Shown here in pieces: positions 8,660 to 16,517 of a stretch of 41,266 bases of DNA (position 1 is the stretch's first letter; every line of letters begins with the position of its first letter). The translations under genes and the position numbers were made by a program. The notes below the pieces were generated by a model, which ran no database searches, was not told where the DNA came from, and saw only the letters and a list, made by a program, of their open reading frames with translations. This DNA comes from an uncultured Verrucomicrobiota bacterium (lineage in GTDB: Bacteria > Verrucomicrobiota > Verrucomicrobiia > Limisphaerales > UBA9464): positions 1 to 41,266 of the forward strand of contig CAIVQB010000036.1 of assembly GCA_903907925.1 (NCBI GenBank), read 5' to 3'.

Positions 8660-9309
8660 TCGTCTGCCTTGTCGTGGCGGCGAAACCAGTGGACTTCCAG
8701 GCATCGTCGAAGAGCCATTCTTGCGCGATGAAGCATCACCCAAAGATTGTTGGGAGATATGTTAAGCGTCGAACAAATTTCATCGGACGGAATCTGGTCC
8801 ACCTCTCGGAGTAGGAACACGCGGGAAATCCGGTCGGGCAATTTATCGCTGCAACTGTGAAACACCTTCCAGAAGTCCTCTCGATCCAATGCCGAACCGG
8901 CGTTGTCCCAGCGTCCGGGAGCATGGGAATCATTCCAGTGATTGGGGTGATCGGCATTTTCGAACGAACGATCCTCCTCCTCGGAATAGAATTCGAGGTC
9001 GGTGAAATTGGTTTCGCGGCCCGACTTGCGGAAATGGTCGAGGAGCTTGTTTCGCAGAATCCCGGTGAGCCAGGTTCGCTCCGATGAACGCCCCTGATAA
9101 CGATTGATCCCGCGGATGCCCGCGAGCAATGCCTCCTGAACAAAATCCTCGGCCTGGGCGGTATTGCGGAGGCGCGACAGCGCGTAGTGGAACAAATAAT
9201 CACCATGCTCATCGACCCAGCGTTCCGGGTCGGGAGCTGAAATTGGAGCCTGCACTGGCGTTGCGTTTCCTGGTTGGGAGATGGGGTTCGGATCGGATGT
9301 GTCAGCCAT
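8656..9309 (-). CDS. ECF-type RNA polymerase sigma factor
   Basis: A 217-residue sigma-70 family factor of the extracytoplasmic function group. Region 2 lies about residues 37-96 (LFHYALSRLRNTAQAEDFVQ, then a TWLTGILRNKLLDHFRK core-binding/-10 helix). Region 4 lies about 155-204 (LPDRISRVFLLREVDQIPSDE and a helix-turn-helix to RARMALRRCLE). The linker is longer than usual and acidic (EFYSEEEDRSFEN), as in the subfamily with a conserved D/E-rich linker. Its ATG overlaps the stop of the upstream zf-HC2 gene by 8 bases, and its stop overlaps the GTG of the downstream one by 4 bases. Probable target genes cannot be read from the sequence, but chrA, DoxX and DUF1223 genes lie adjacent. Confidence 0.9.
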   Translation of the reverse strand: MADTSDPNPISQPGNATPVQAPISAPDPERWVDEHGDYLFHYALSRLRNTAQAEDFVQEALLAGIRGINRYQGRSSERTWLTGILRNKLLDHFRKSGRETNFTDLEFYSEEEDRSFENADHPNHWNDSHAPGRWDNAGSALDREDFWKVFHSCSDKLPDRISRVFLLREVDQIPSDEICSTLNISPNNLWVMLHRARMALRRCLEVHWFRRHDKADE

Positions 9310-9715
9310 CGGAATTGGGGTGGGTCGCGGCGGAATCCATCGGGGCTTTGGGTGCCAGACCGTTCTCGGATTGTATCGAAGTTGTGAGCTGCTGTTTCAG
9401 TCTCAGGCGCGCCTCCGGAGAGAGCGTCGATGGAGGCGGCCTTTGGGCGACCTGCGCGGCAGGCGCGGTGTGCAGCCAGCGAATCTGCGTCCGATACCTG
9501 CGACACACCTGGCAGAGCAGGTAGTGCAGGAAAACACCCGGTCGTCTCCAAAACGGCAACGCGTGTTCAACAAGATCGGAAGTATGCCGACTCATTTCCC
9601 GGCAGTTGGGAAACACAGCGGCTCTGAACCCGCCATGGCTTCCGGCACCTCCAGGGATTCCAGCGATTCTGTTTCGCTCCGGTGTGTTGGGCGTCGGTTT
9701 CGAAGATGCAGGCAT
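9302..9715 (-). CDS. zf-HC2-like protein upstream of sigma factor
   Basis: A 137-residue protein from the ATG at 9715; a TTG at 9733 and a GTG at 9616 are alternatives, so the start is uncertain. The motif C38-x25-H64-x3-C68-x2-C71 (HYLLCQVCRRY) has exactly the same spacing as in the zf-HC2 protein on the other side of the sigma gene, and the two share the lead-in 'NCREM/HCRGM'. It is therefore a paralogue and a second candidate anti-sigma or Zn-dependent sigma partner. The C-terminal part ends with an SPEARLRLKQQL helix. Its stop lies inside the sigma gene's first codons (8-base overlap). The first 37 residues are low-complexity and may not be translated. Confidence 0.6.
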   Translation of the reverse strand: MPASSKPTPNTPERNRIAGIPGGAGSHGGFRAAVFPNCREMSRHTSDLVEHALPFWRRPGVFLHYLLCQVCRRYRTQIRWLHTAPAAQVAQRPPPSTLSPEARLRLKQQLTTSIQSENGLAPKAPMDSAATHPNSDG

Positions 9716-9782
9716 TGAAGGGAGCCGTTTCAATCGTTCGGCCGCCTGTCAAATGAGTTGCGGGAGGTGGCCGAACCTTACG

Positions 9783-10982
9783 TCAATTCCATCCGAGCCC
9801 GGCGGCAATCCATCCAGACGATCCTGCGGCGACCATTGGCCATACTGACGCAACGTGCCACCTGAAAAGTGCGAGAACGGAACCCACCAAAACGAGCATC
9901 GAAAAGGCATTCCAATGGACCTGGATGCTCAATTGAAGTGCGACCCATACCAGAAGTGCCCATGACGCGGTGTTGAGCCCGTCGAGAACAGACCGGGCCA
10001 TGGACGATCTCCGAATTCCTTCAATGATTCTTCCCCCGATTGCCACCCAGCAAAAGGCCGGAAGAAAGATTCCCACGGTGGCGGCAATGGCTGCGATGGG
10101 GCCCCCGAGGATGAATCCAATGAAAGTCGCCGTTGTGAAAACTGGGCCGGGCGTTAATTGCCCGACCGCAACCGCATCCATCAATTGTTGCTCGCTCAAC
10201 CAATGCCACCGATCCACGAGATCAGATCGAAGAAACGCCAGCAGAACGTAGCCGCTGCCGAACAATACCGAGCCGGTCTTGAGGAAGAAGAGGAACAACT
10301 TCCCGGTGGAAAAGGCACTGACGGTCCCAACATCCACCGAAGTCCCAGCGGCGGAACTCCAGCCGCTGATAAATGGAATGATGCCGGCCGATGTCGGACC
10401 GGAATCCGGTTCCGGCTTCTGAATGATCCGGTGCCCCAGTCCGGCGACGCCCGCGGCGAGGAGGAGAATCAATTCGTGAATGCCACCCGCGGCACCCAGG
10501 ACCGTCAGCAGACCGATGCCGGCCTGCAATCGCGTTTTCAGTGCCGTCCGTCCGAGACCGATTGCCGCCTGCAGGATGATGAGAAGGAGAACCGGTTGCA
10601 GCCCCGCCAGGAGTCCGTGGGTTTCGGGCAAACCTCCCCACCGAAGATAGGCCCAGGCAATCGCACTGGTGAGAAGGGCAGCCGGAAGAATAAATGCAAT
10701 GCCCGCCGCCAGCAGGCCCGGCAGACCAGCTCGGCGCTGTCCCAGAAAGAGCGCCATTTCGGTGGAGTTGGGTCCCGGTATGACATTGGTAATCCCGAGT
10801 AAATCGAGAAACTCCTCACGCGAAACCCAGTGCCGCCGCCGGACGAACTCCTCTTCCATCAGTGCGATGTGCGCCGCGGGTCCCCCAAACGCAATGAATC
10901 CCAGGCGAAGAAAAACGGCCGCAACTTCCCGGATTCGGCCGGCCCGGTTTTGCTCCTGCGACGTTGAAGGTTGCGAATCCAT
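9783..10982 (-). CDS. chrA: chromate efflux transporter, two-domain ChrA
   Basis: A 399-residue membrane protein with two homologous halves, as in long-chain ChrA. The first half has LRLGFIAFGGPAAHIALMEE then NVIPGPNSTEMALFLG; the second has FLKTGSVLFGSGYVLLAFLR then GQLTPGPVFTTATFIG. The paired FGG/FGSG and PGP motifs are the family signature. About 10-12 transmembrane stretches are visible. It exports chromate (or sulfate-like oxyanions) using the proton motive force. The ATG at 10982 was chosen because upstream in-frame sequence overlaps the divergent oxidoreductase gene. The zf-HC2/sigma cluster follows on the same strand after about 67 bp, so co-transcription is possible but unproven. 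Confidence 0.9.
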   Translation of the reverse strand: MDSQPSTSQEQNRAGRIREVAAVFLRLGFIAFGGPAAHIALMEEEFVRRRHWVSREEFLDLLGITNVIPGPNSTEMALFLGQRRAGLPGLLAAGIAFILPAALLTSAIAWAYLRWGGLPETHGLLAGLQPVLLLIILQAAIGLGRTALKTRLQAGIGLLTVLGAAGGIHELILLLAAGVAGLGHRIIQKPEPDSGPTSAGIIPFISGWSSAAGTSVDVGTVSAFSTGKLFLFFLKTGSVLFGSGYVLLAFLRSDLVDRWHWLSEQQLMDAVAVGQLTPGPVFTTATFIGFILGGPIAAIAATVGIFLPAFCWVAIGGRIIEGIRRSSMARSVLDGLNTASWALLVWVALQLSIQVHWNAFSMLVLVGSVLALFRWHVASVWPMVAAGSSGWIAAGLGWN

Positions 10983-11115
10983 TCGGGGGTTGGAGTCTTG
11001 CCGGTCCGTCCGCGTGAGCAAGGATTCCCGCGAACTCTGCTGTGGTGCGTTCCAACTTGCCGGCCGCCCTTCAACGGGCCACCCTCGGAAAGATTCACCC
11101 CTGATTAGTCCTGCC

Positions 11116-12471
11116 ATGCGCCCCACCTTTTCAAAATCGTATTCCCGCCGCCACTTCCTGGGCAGCGCCACGTCGGCCGCGTTTGCCTTCAGCTTCCTGC
11201 CCAGCCGCGTTTGGGGCGCCAATGATCGCCTGCGCATCGGCGGAATCGGCGTGGGCGGGAAGGGGAGCGGCGATGTGGATCAGGCGGGCCGTCTGGGTGA
11301 CATCGTGGCCCTCTGCGATTGCGATGAAACCACGCTCAACGCGAAATTGCAGAAGTTTCCCAGCGCACGGACGTTCGTGGACTTCCGCAAGTTTTTCGAC
11401 GCCATGGACGGCAAGGTGGATGCCGTCACCGTCAGCACGCCGGACAACTGCCATGCGTTGGCGGCCGCGCTGGCGATGAAACGCGGGATCCATGTCTACG
11501 TTCAGAAGCCGCTCACCCACGACGTCTGGGAAGCCCGCTGGCTGCGCGATCTGGCCCGGAAGCACCATGTTGTTTCCCAGATGGGCAACCAGGGAACCGC
11601 AGAAGACGGACTCCGACGCGGAGTCGAGGCCATCCGGGCCGATGCCATCGGTCCGGTCCGGGAATTCCACGTCTGGACCAACCGCCCGCAATGGCCTCAA
11701 TCCCCCTCGGTGACCGCGCGACCGACGGAGATCCAGCCCGTTCCGGCGAACCTCCATTGGGAACAGTTCATCGGCCCGGCTCCGATGCGTCCGTACAACA
11801 AGGCGTACCATCCCTTCGCCTGGCGGGGTTGGTGGGATTTCGGTACCGGCGCCCTCGGCGACATGGGCTGCCACACCGCCAATCTCCCGTTCATGGCTCT
11901 CAAGCTTGAACATCCGACGGCCATTCACGCGGAGAGCGAGACCCTCAATCCCGAGACCTATCCCGGCTGGGCGACCGTTCGCTACCAATTCCCAGCCCGT
12001 GGCGATATGCCGCCGGTCCGGATGAATTGGTACGAGGGCAAACTGCCGAACGGACTCAAGAATCTGCCGCCCCTCGAACTGTTCCACGGCGAAAGCCCGT
12101 CGGACAGCGGCTCGCTGATGGTTGGTGACAAGGGCGTCCTGTATTCGCCGTCCGACTACGGCGCCAGTTGGAAGCTGTTGCCCGGTGACGCCTTCGCTGG
12201 GTATGTCGCGCCCGCTCCCACCTTGGCGCGGAACGGCAAGGGTGACTTCGGAATGAAGGAGGAATGGGTGGCCGCGATCCGCGGTGGACCCAAGCCCTTC
12301 TCCAATTTCGACTACAGCTCGCTTCTCACTGAAACGATCCTGCTCGGCAATGTCGCTATTCGGGCCGGAGTGCCGTTGGTCTGGGACGGACCCAAGTTCC
12401 GGTTCACCACCGGCGCCCGGGAAGCCACCAAATTCCTCAAGCGCGATTACCGCCGTGGCTGGCGCGCCTAA
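11116..12471 (+). CDS. Tat-exported Gfo/Idh/MocA family oxidoreductase
   Basis: A 451-residue protein. The start at 11116 gives a twin-arginine signal, SRRHFLGS at about residues 10-17 followed by a hydrophobic stretch and cleavage near WGA. A Rossmann NAD(P) fold follows (RIGGIGVGGKGSGDV), then the lysine motif QKPLTH, here Q in place of the usual E of EKP, and the C-terminal substrate domain with GTGALGDMGCHT. This is the PVC-type Gfo/Idh/MocA group that acts on sugars, inositols or their derivatives; the substrate is not deducible. Cofactor is probably loaded before Tat export. It is divergent from chrA across 133 bp and followed 39 bp later by the CPXCG protein gene. Confidence 0.9.
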   Translation: MRPTFSKSYSRRHFLGSATSAAFAFSFLPSRVWGANDRLRIGGIGVGGKGSGDVDQAGRLGDIVALCDCDETTLNAKLQKFPSARTFVDFRKFFDAMDGKVDAVTVSTPDNCHALAAALAMKRGIHVYVQKPLTHDVWEARWLRDLARKHHVVSQMGNQGTAEDGLRRGVEAIRADAIGPVREFHVWTNRPQWPQSPSVTARPTEIQPVPANLHWEQFIGPAPMRPYNKAYHPFAWRGWWDFGTGALGDMGCHTANLPFMALKLEHPTAIHAESETLNPETYPGWATVRYQFPARGDMPPVRMNWYEGKLPNGLKNLPPLELFHGESPSDSGSLMVGDKGVLYSPSDYGASWKLLPGDAFAGYVAPAPTLARNGKGDFGMKEEWVAAIRGGPKPFSNFDYSSLLTETILLGNVAIRAGVPLVWDGPKFRFTTGAREATKFLKRDYRRGWRA

Positions 12472-12510
12472 CGCTGCCACTCGGGCTTGGTGATCGCCCG
12501 GATCACTCGC

Positions 12511-12687
12511 ATGGAACAAAGCGAAATCGTGCAATGCCCCTACTGTGGGCAGTCCATGACGCTTTCCATCGACACCTCGATTCCGGAGCAGCGGTTCACG
12601 ACCGATTGCGAGGTCTGCTGCCGGCCGTTCGAAGTCTTCGCCGAATGCGAACCCGGCGAAATCGTGGCCCTCGAAGTCCAAGCCTGA
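12511..12687 (+). CDS. CPXCG-motif cysteine-rich protein
   Basis: A 58-residue protein starting MEQSEIVQCPYCGQSM, with CPYCG at residues 9-13 (approximate) and a second pair, CEVCCRPFEV. It matches the small CPXCG-motif cysteine-rich protein family, probably a single zinc ribbon, of unknown function. The ATG at 12511 gives the family's usual N-terminus; a GTG 24 bases earlier is less likely. It sits between the Gfo/Idh/MocA gene and purH, all on the plus strand, but the 100-bp gap before purH argues against tight coupling. Confidence 0.85.
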   Translation: MEQSEIVQCPYCGQSMTLSIDTSIPEQRFTTDCEVCCRPFEVFAECEPGEIVALEVQA

Positions 12688-12705
12688 CCGCGCCGCCACC
12701 TTTGG

Positions 12706-12730
12706 ACTTGGGACTTTAAACTTGGGACTT
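12706..12730. repeat. short direct repeat ACTTGGGACTT
   Basis: The 11-base unit ACTTGGGACTT occurs at 12706-12716 and 12720-12730, a period of 14, in the gap between the CPXCG gene and purH. It looks like a micro-repeat rather than a known regulator. No ZTP (pfl) riboswitch could be recognised in this leader. Confidence 0.5.
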
Positions 12731-12787
12731 CCCATCCCACTCCACCGTTGACGGTTGATCGATCCCCGCCAACGCTCCGCGCCTTCT

Positions 12788-14335
12788 ATGGCAAAAATCA
12801 CCCGTGCCCTGCTTTCCGTGTCCGATAAATCCGGCCTGGCCATATTGGCGCGGGTTCTCGCGGAAGCCGGCGTGGAATTGATCTCCACCGGTGGCACGGC
12901 AAAGGCGTTGCGCGCCGAGGGCCTGACCGTCATCGAGTTGAGCGATTACACCGGATTTCCCGAAATGCTGGATGGTCGGGTGAAGACACTTCATCCCAAG
13001 GTGCACGGCGGGTTGCTCCATTTGCGGGACAACGCCGAGCATACCGCCACGGTGAAGGCTCACGGCATCGCGCCGATCGATCTCGTGGTGGTCAACCTGT
13101 ATCCCTTCGAACAAACGGTGGCGAAGCCCGACGTCACGCTGCATGACGCGATTGAGAACATCGATATTGGCGGGCCCTCCATGCTGCGCAGTGCCGCCAA
13201 GAATCACGAATCCGTCACCGTGATCGTGGATCCCGCCGACTATCAAACGGTGGCCGATCAGGTCCGCTCGACCGGCGAAACCACGCTGGAATTGCGCAGC
13301 AGGCTTGCGGCCAAGGTGTTCGCCCGCACCGCGGCCTACGATGCCGCGATTGCCGCCCATTTGACGCGCGCCTTTTCCGGTGGAACCGAGCCGCTGCCGA
13401 CGCTGGCGATCAGTGCTCCATTGGCTCAATCGCTGCGGTACGGCGAGAATCCGCATCAAAAGGCGGCTTTGTACGGACGCTTTTCAGAGTACTACCGCCA
13501 GCTTCACGGCAAGGAATTGTCGTATAACAACATTCTCGATCTGACCGCCGCCGCGGCGTTGATCGCCGAGTTCGCTGAGGAGGCACCGACGCTGGCCATA
13601 CTCAAACACACCAATCCGTGCGGAATGGGCCGGGGTGTGACGCTTCGCGAGGCTTGGGATCGTGCCTATGCCACCGATCGACAGGCACCGTTCGGCGGCA
13701 TCATCGCGGTCAATCAGCCGTTGGATGGTGCGTGCGCCGAGGCCATCGCCGAGATCTTCAGTGAGGTTATCGTCGCCCCCAGCTTCACTCCCGAAGCGCT
13801 CGCCATTCTTCAGCAGAAAAAGAACCTGCGGTTGATCCAACTGCTCAAGGATCAATCTCCCGCCGGGGCGGTCGATATCCGGAGCGTCGGTGCCGATTCC
13901 TTCCTCTGGCAACAGCGCGATACAAAACGTACCGAAGCCGCTGAACTGAAGTTGGTGACCCGCCGGGCCCCGACCACCGACGAATTGAACGCCATGTTGT
14001 TCGGATGGCGCATCGTCAAGCATGTGAAATCCAACGCGATTGTGTATTGCGGCGCCGATAGGACAATCGGGATTGGTGCCGGCCAGATGAGCCGCGTGGA
14101 CTCTAGCCGCATTGCCGTCTGGAAGGCCGGTGAGGCCGGTTTGTCCCTCAAGGGCAGCGTTGTGTGCAGCGACGCCTTTTTCCCCTTCCCGGACGGCCTG
14201 ATCGCCGCTGCTGAAGCTGGAGCAACTGCCGCCATTCAACCCGGCGGCTCCATGCGCGACCCCGAGGTCATTAAGGCCGCCGACGAACGCGGCATCGCCA
14301 TGATGTTCACCGGCCACCGGCATTTCCGGCATTGA
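12788..14335 (+). CDS. purH: bifunctional AICAR transformylase/IMP cyclohydrolase PurH
   Basis: A 515-residue, full-length PurH catalysing the last two steps of IMP synthesis: formylation of AICAR with 10-formyl-THF, then ring closure. The N-terminal IMP cyclohydrolase (MGS-like) domain spans about 1-190 ([44 protein letters not shown]). The transformylase domain follows with [16 protein letters not shown], the catalytic [21 protein letters not shown] and [13 protein letters not shown]. The ATG at 12788 begins the standard [14 protein letters not shown] terminus. No key motif is missing. It stands alone without other pur genes nearby; a small membrane protein gene follows 52 bp later. Confidence 0.97.
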   Translation: MAKITRALLSVSDKSGLAILARVLAEAGVELISTGGTAKALRAEGLTVIELSDYTGFPEMLDGRVKTLHPKVHGGLLHLRDNAEHTATVKAHGIAPIDLVVVNLYPFEQTVAKPDVTLHDAIENIDIGGPSMLRSAAKNHESVTVIVDPADYQTVADQVRSTGETTLELRSRLAAKVFARTAAYDAAIAAHLTRAFSGGTEPLPTLAISAPLAQSLRYGENPHQKAALYGRFSEYYRQLHGKELSYNNILDLTAAAALIAEFAEEAPTLAILKHTNPCGMGRGVTLREAWDRAYATDRQAPFGGIIAVNQPLDGACAEAIAEIFSEVIVAPSFTPEALAILQQKKNLRLIQLLKDQSPAGAVDIRSVGADSFLWQQRDTKRTEAAELKLVTRRAPTTDELNAMLFGWRIVKHVKSNAIVYCGADRTIGIGAGQMSRVDSSRIAVWKAGEAGLSLKGSVVCSDAFFPFPDGLIAAAEAGATAAIQPGGSMRDPEVIKAADERGIAMMFTGHRHFRH

Positions 14336-14387
14336 GGTCTGATACACAGGTAACGTGATACCAAACACATAGCCGAGAGGGATTCAG

Positions 14388-14732
14388 ATGGTGACCGTCC
14401 GAAACGTAATAATTATGGCGATGGCACAAGTCGCGGTGATTGTGGCAGGCGTTTTGGCGGCCGCCGTCGCGTTGAAGGTCATGACCACCGGAAGCATCGA
14501 GGTTTCCAGCGAAACTTCGGCATTCGCGACCTACGGCGCAGCACTACTTCTTCTGCCGCTGGCCTGGATTACGGTTCTGCTCAGCATTCTTCGATCGCCC
14601 AATGCAGTTGGGAGGTATGCCGGCATTGTCTATCTGATGGGAATCGTATTGCTGGCCGGATTGTTGTGGGCCGCTTGGAGCACCGCGATCGGCCCTTTTT
14701 TCAGGGTTTGTTTTTTCTCAATCGGTGGCTGA
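14388..14732 (+). CDS. small three-helix membrane protein
   Basis: A 114-residue hydrophobic protein I do not recognise. Three transmembrane segments are visible at about residues 8-31, 48-67 and 78-99. An AGAGGGATT stretch 5 to 14 bases before the ATG may act as a ribosome binding site and supports this start. It ends 12 bp from the convergent DUF309 gene. No family motif, signal peptide or conserved polar pair is apparent. It could be a small housekeeping inner-membrane protein. Confidence 0.6.
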   Translation: MVTVRNVIIMAMAQVAVIVAGVLAAAVALKVMTTGSIEVSSETSAFATYGAALLLLPLAWITVLLSILRSPNAVGRYAGIVYLMGIVLLAGLLWAAWSTAIGPFFRVCFFSIGG

Positions 14733-14744
14733 CGACTGTGCCGT

Positions 14745-15215
14745 CTAAAATACTGAGCCAGTGTGGGCAATCGGAGTCACCGGCGTGGAGACTTCAGACG
14801 GCAACGGCAATTGGGGCGGAATCGCGCCGGGCAGGGGATTCAGTTCAAACCGGTGGAGTTCAATCCGGTTTCGCCAGTCGGCAATCATCGCCAGCGCGAC
14901 GGTTACGTTGAAGCCATCGTGGATCGCGGGATATTGCTGGAGATTGGCGTCGGCGAGATTGAACAGGGCGACCGACGGTTTGAGTCGATTTTTTTGGAGG
15001 TGGACGAAGGCACCGGCGAGTTGGATGAGGCCCTTGTAAAACGAGTAGTTCGAACCGGTCCGTCCCTGGGCGAGCCATAATTCCTCGAGCACGTCATGCG
15101 CTTCGTAAAAGAGTTGGCGATTGAAACAGTCAAAGAACCCCAGGAAATGCGGGTCGTGCCCTCCGCCGCGACTTCCGGCGATCAGGTTGGCGATTTTCTC
15201 AGACTTTCGGCTCAC
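14745..15215 (-). CDS. DUF309 family protein
   Basis: A 156-residue protein with the DUF309 signature FNRQLFYEAHDVLEELWLAQ near residues 30-50, and a following YKGLIQLAGAFVHLQKNRLKP helix pair. DUF309 proteins are small all-helical proteins with conserved E/H residues suggesting a metal-binding or hydrolase-like site; the function is not established. The start at 15215 is a GTG; no better ATG is seen before the family motif, so the exact start is moderately certain. It is divergent from ispA across 97 bp and convergent with the small membrane protein gene. Confidence 0.82.
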   Translation of the reverse strand: MSRKSEKIANLIAGSRGGGHDPHFLGFFDCFNRQLFYEAHDVLEELWLAQGRTGSNYSFYKGLIQLAGAFVHLQKNRLKPSVALFNLADANLQQYPAIHDGFNVTVALAMIADWRNRIELHRFELNPLPGAIPPQLPLPSEVSTPVTPIAHTGSVF

Positions 15216-15312
15216 GCGGGTCAGCGTAGCCGAGATGAGCTCACCGCAAAAGAAGGCATCCGGGCGTTTCCGTCTTGGCCGTCACGGTGGCAATCTCATA
15301 GCCTTCCTCCGG

Positions 15313-16218
15313 ATGGCTTCACCGAAAAACGCTTCGTTCGATCTTTCCACCTGGGTTTCCAAGAAGGCCAGGGCGGTGGATGCCGCCCTGGACCGCTCGC
15401 TGCCGAAAGCCAGTGCCAAGCCGGCGACGATTCACAAGTCGATGCGGTATTCGCTGTTCGCCGGCGGCAAACGGATGCGTCCGGCCCTGATCCTGGCGGC
15501 CGCCGAGGCGTGCGGCGGAACCGATGCCGGCGCACTGCCCTTCGCCTGCGCGGTGGAATGCATCCACACCTACTCGCTGATCCACGACGATCTGCCGGCG
15601 ATGGACAACGACGATTTCCGCCGGGGAAAACCGACCAACCACAAGGTATTCGGCGACGGCATCGCCGTGCTCGCCGGTGACGCGCTGCTCACCCAGGCCT
15701 TCGAGATCGCGGCCCTGGCCAAGATCGGTCCGAAATACACTCATCAGGAAGTCATCCTCGAACTCGCCCGGGCCTCGGGTTCCTTGCAACTGATCGCCGG
15801 TCAGGTGGCCGATCTCGAAGGCGAAGGACGCGAACTTTCCGTGCCGGAGTTGCGCTACATTCACGAACGCAAGACCAGCGCGTTGCTGACCTGCTCGGTC
15901 CGCTTGGGCGGCATGAGTGCCAATTGCACGCCTGGACAACTGCGCGCCTTGACCGACTTCGGCTACAATGTCGGCCTCGCCTTCCAGGTAATCGACGACA
16001 TCCTCGACGTCACCCAAACCTCGGAAACGCTCGGCAAAACGGCCGGGAAAGATGTCGCCGCTCAGAAGGCGACCTATCCGCGTCTCGTTGGCCTCGAAAA
16101 ATCGAAGAAGATCGCCGCGCAACTGACCGCCAAAGCGTTTGCCGCCCTCAAGCCGTTCAAGGGCCGGTCCGTTGCATTGGAAGCCCTCGCCCGCTACCTC
16201 CTCGAGCGCGATCGCTGA
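15313..16218 (+). CDS. ispA: short-chain polyprenyl (farnesyl/geranylgeranyl) diphosphate synthase
   Basis: A 301-residue trans-prenyltransferase that condenses IPP with allylic diphosphates. The first Asp-rich motif is DDLPAMD at 92-98 within YSLIHDDLPAMDNDDFRRG; the second is DDILD at 228-232. The YSLIH lead-in, with Tyr five residues before the motif, and the two-residue insertion in the first motif are typical of bacterial farnesyl diphosphate synthase (IspA); a geranylgeranyl product cannot be excluded. Other conserved parts are GGKRMRPAL and KTSALL. The ATG at 15313 gives the normal N-terminus; the frame is open upstream but overlaps the divergent DUF309 gene. No dxs or xseB neighbour is present. 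Confidence 0.92.
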   Translation: MASPKNASFDLSTWVSKKARAVDAALDRSLPKASAKPATIHKSMRYSLFAGGKRMRPALILAAAEACGGTDAGALPFACAVECIHTYSLIHDDLPAMDNDDFRRGKPTNHKVFGDGIAVLAGDALLTQAFEIAALAKIGPKYTHQEVILELARASGSLQLIAGQVADLEGEGRELSVPELRYIHERKTSALLTCSVRLGGMSANCTPGQLRALTDFGYNVGLAFQVIDDILDVTQTSETLGKTAGKDVAAQKATYPRLVGLEKSKKIAAQLTAKAFAALKPFKGRSVALEALARYLLERDR

Positions 16219-16269
16219 TCCATTCGCCCGAACTGCCCCCGGTTTTGGGGCCAAAAGCCCGCTCCATAC

Positions 16270-16413
16270 CAGCCTGGGGCAGCGCCCCAGGAAGACGTCC
16301 GAAGTGTTATTGAGGGCTGAAAGCGCGTTCCATTCCTGAACGGACCGATGGATCGGGCCTTCAGCCCTCCGGAGGGGGGAACGTTCCGAATCCTGGGGCG
16401 CTGCCCCAGGCTG
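16270..16413. repeat. 144-bp intergenic palindrome with perfect 23-bp arms
   Basis: The arms at 16270-16292 and 16391-16413 are perfectly inverted over 23 bases. Each arm is itself a hairpin around CCTGGGGC. A nested inverted pair lies inside, GAGGGCTGAA at 16312-16321 against TTCAGCCCTC at 16360-16369. It occupies most of the 299-bp space between the convergent ispA and isochorismatase-like genes, so it could also stop transcription from both sides. It looks like a dispersed verrucomicrobial repeat, although only one copy is visible here. Confidence 0.75.
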
Positions 16414-16475
16414 ATATGTGACTGCGCCGTTGGCGCTGCAAAAGGCCCAACGGGAAGAGGCCCAGAGGCCGACTG

Positions 16476-16492
16476 GCCGGCAGGATGCCGGC
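16476..16492. repeat. small hairpin GCCGGC-N5-GCCGGC
   Basis: A perfect 6-bp stem (16476-16481 with 16487-16492) and a 5-base AGGAT loop. It lies 25 bp past the stop of the isochorismatase-like gene, next to the larger palindrome. It could be a fragment of a second repeat type or a weak terminator without a T-tract. Confidence 0.4.
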
Positions 16493-16517
16493 GCTCCCAG
16501 GGGTAATCGCCTCGTGT

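Noticed and set aside
12688-12787. ZTP/purine riboswitch before purH
   Set aside because: Only about 100 bases, with a direct repeat and no recognisable aptamer core.
11131-12933. 600-residue minus-strand frame over the oxidoreductase gene
   Set aside because: Its composition is that of a shadow of the plus-strand Gfo/Idh/MocA and CPXCG genes, which carry clear family motifs.
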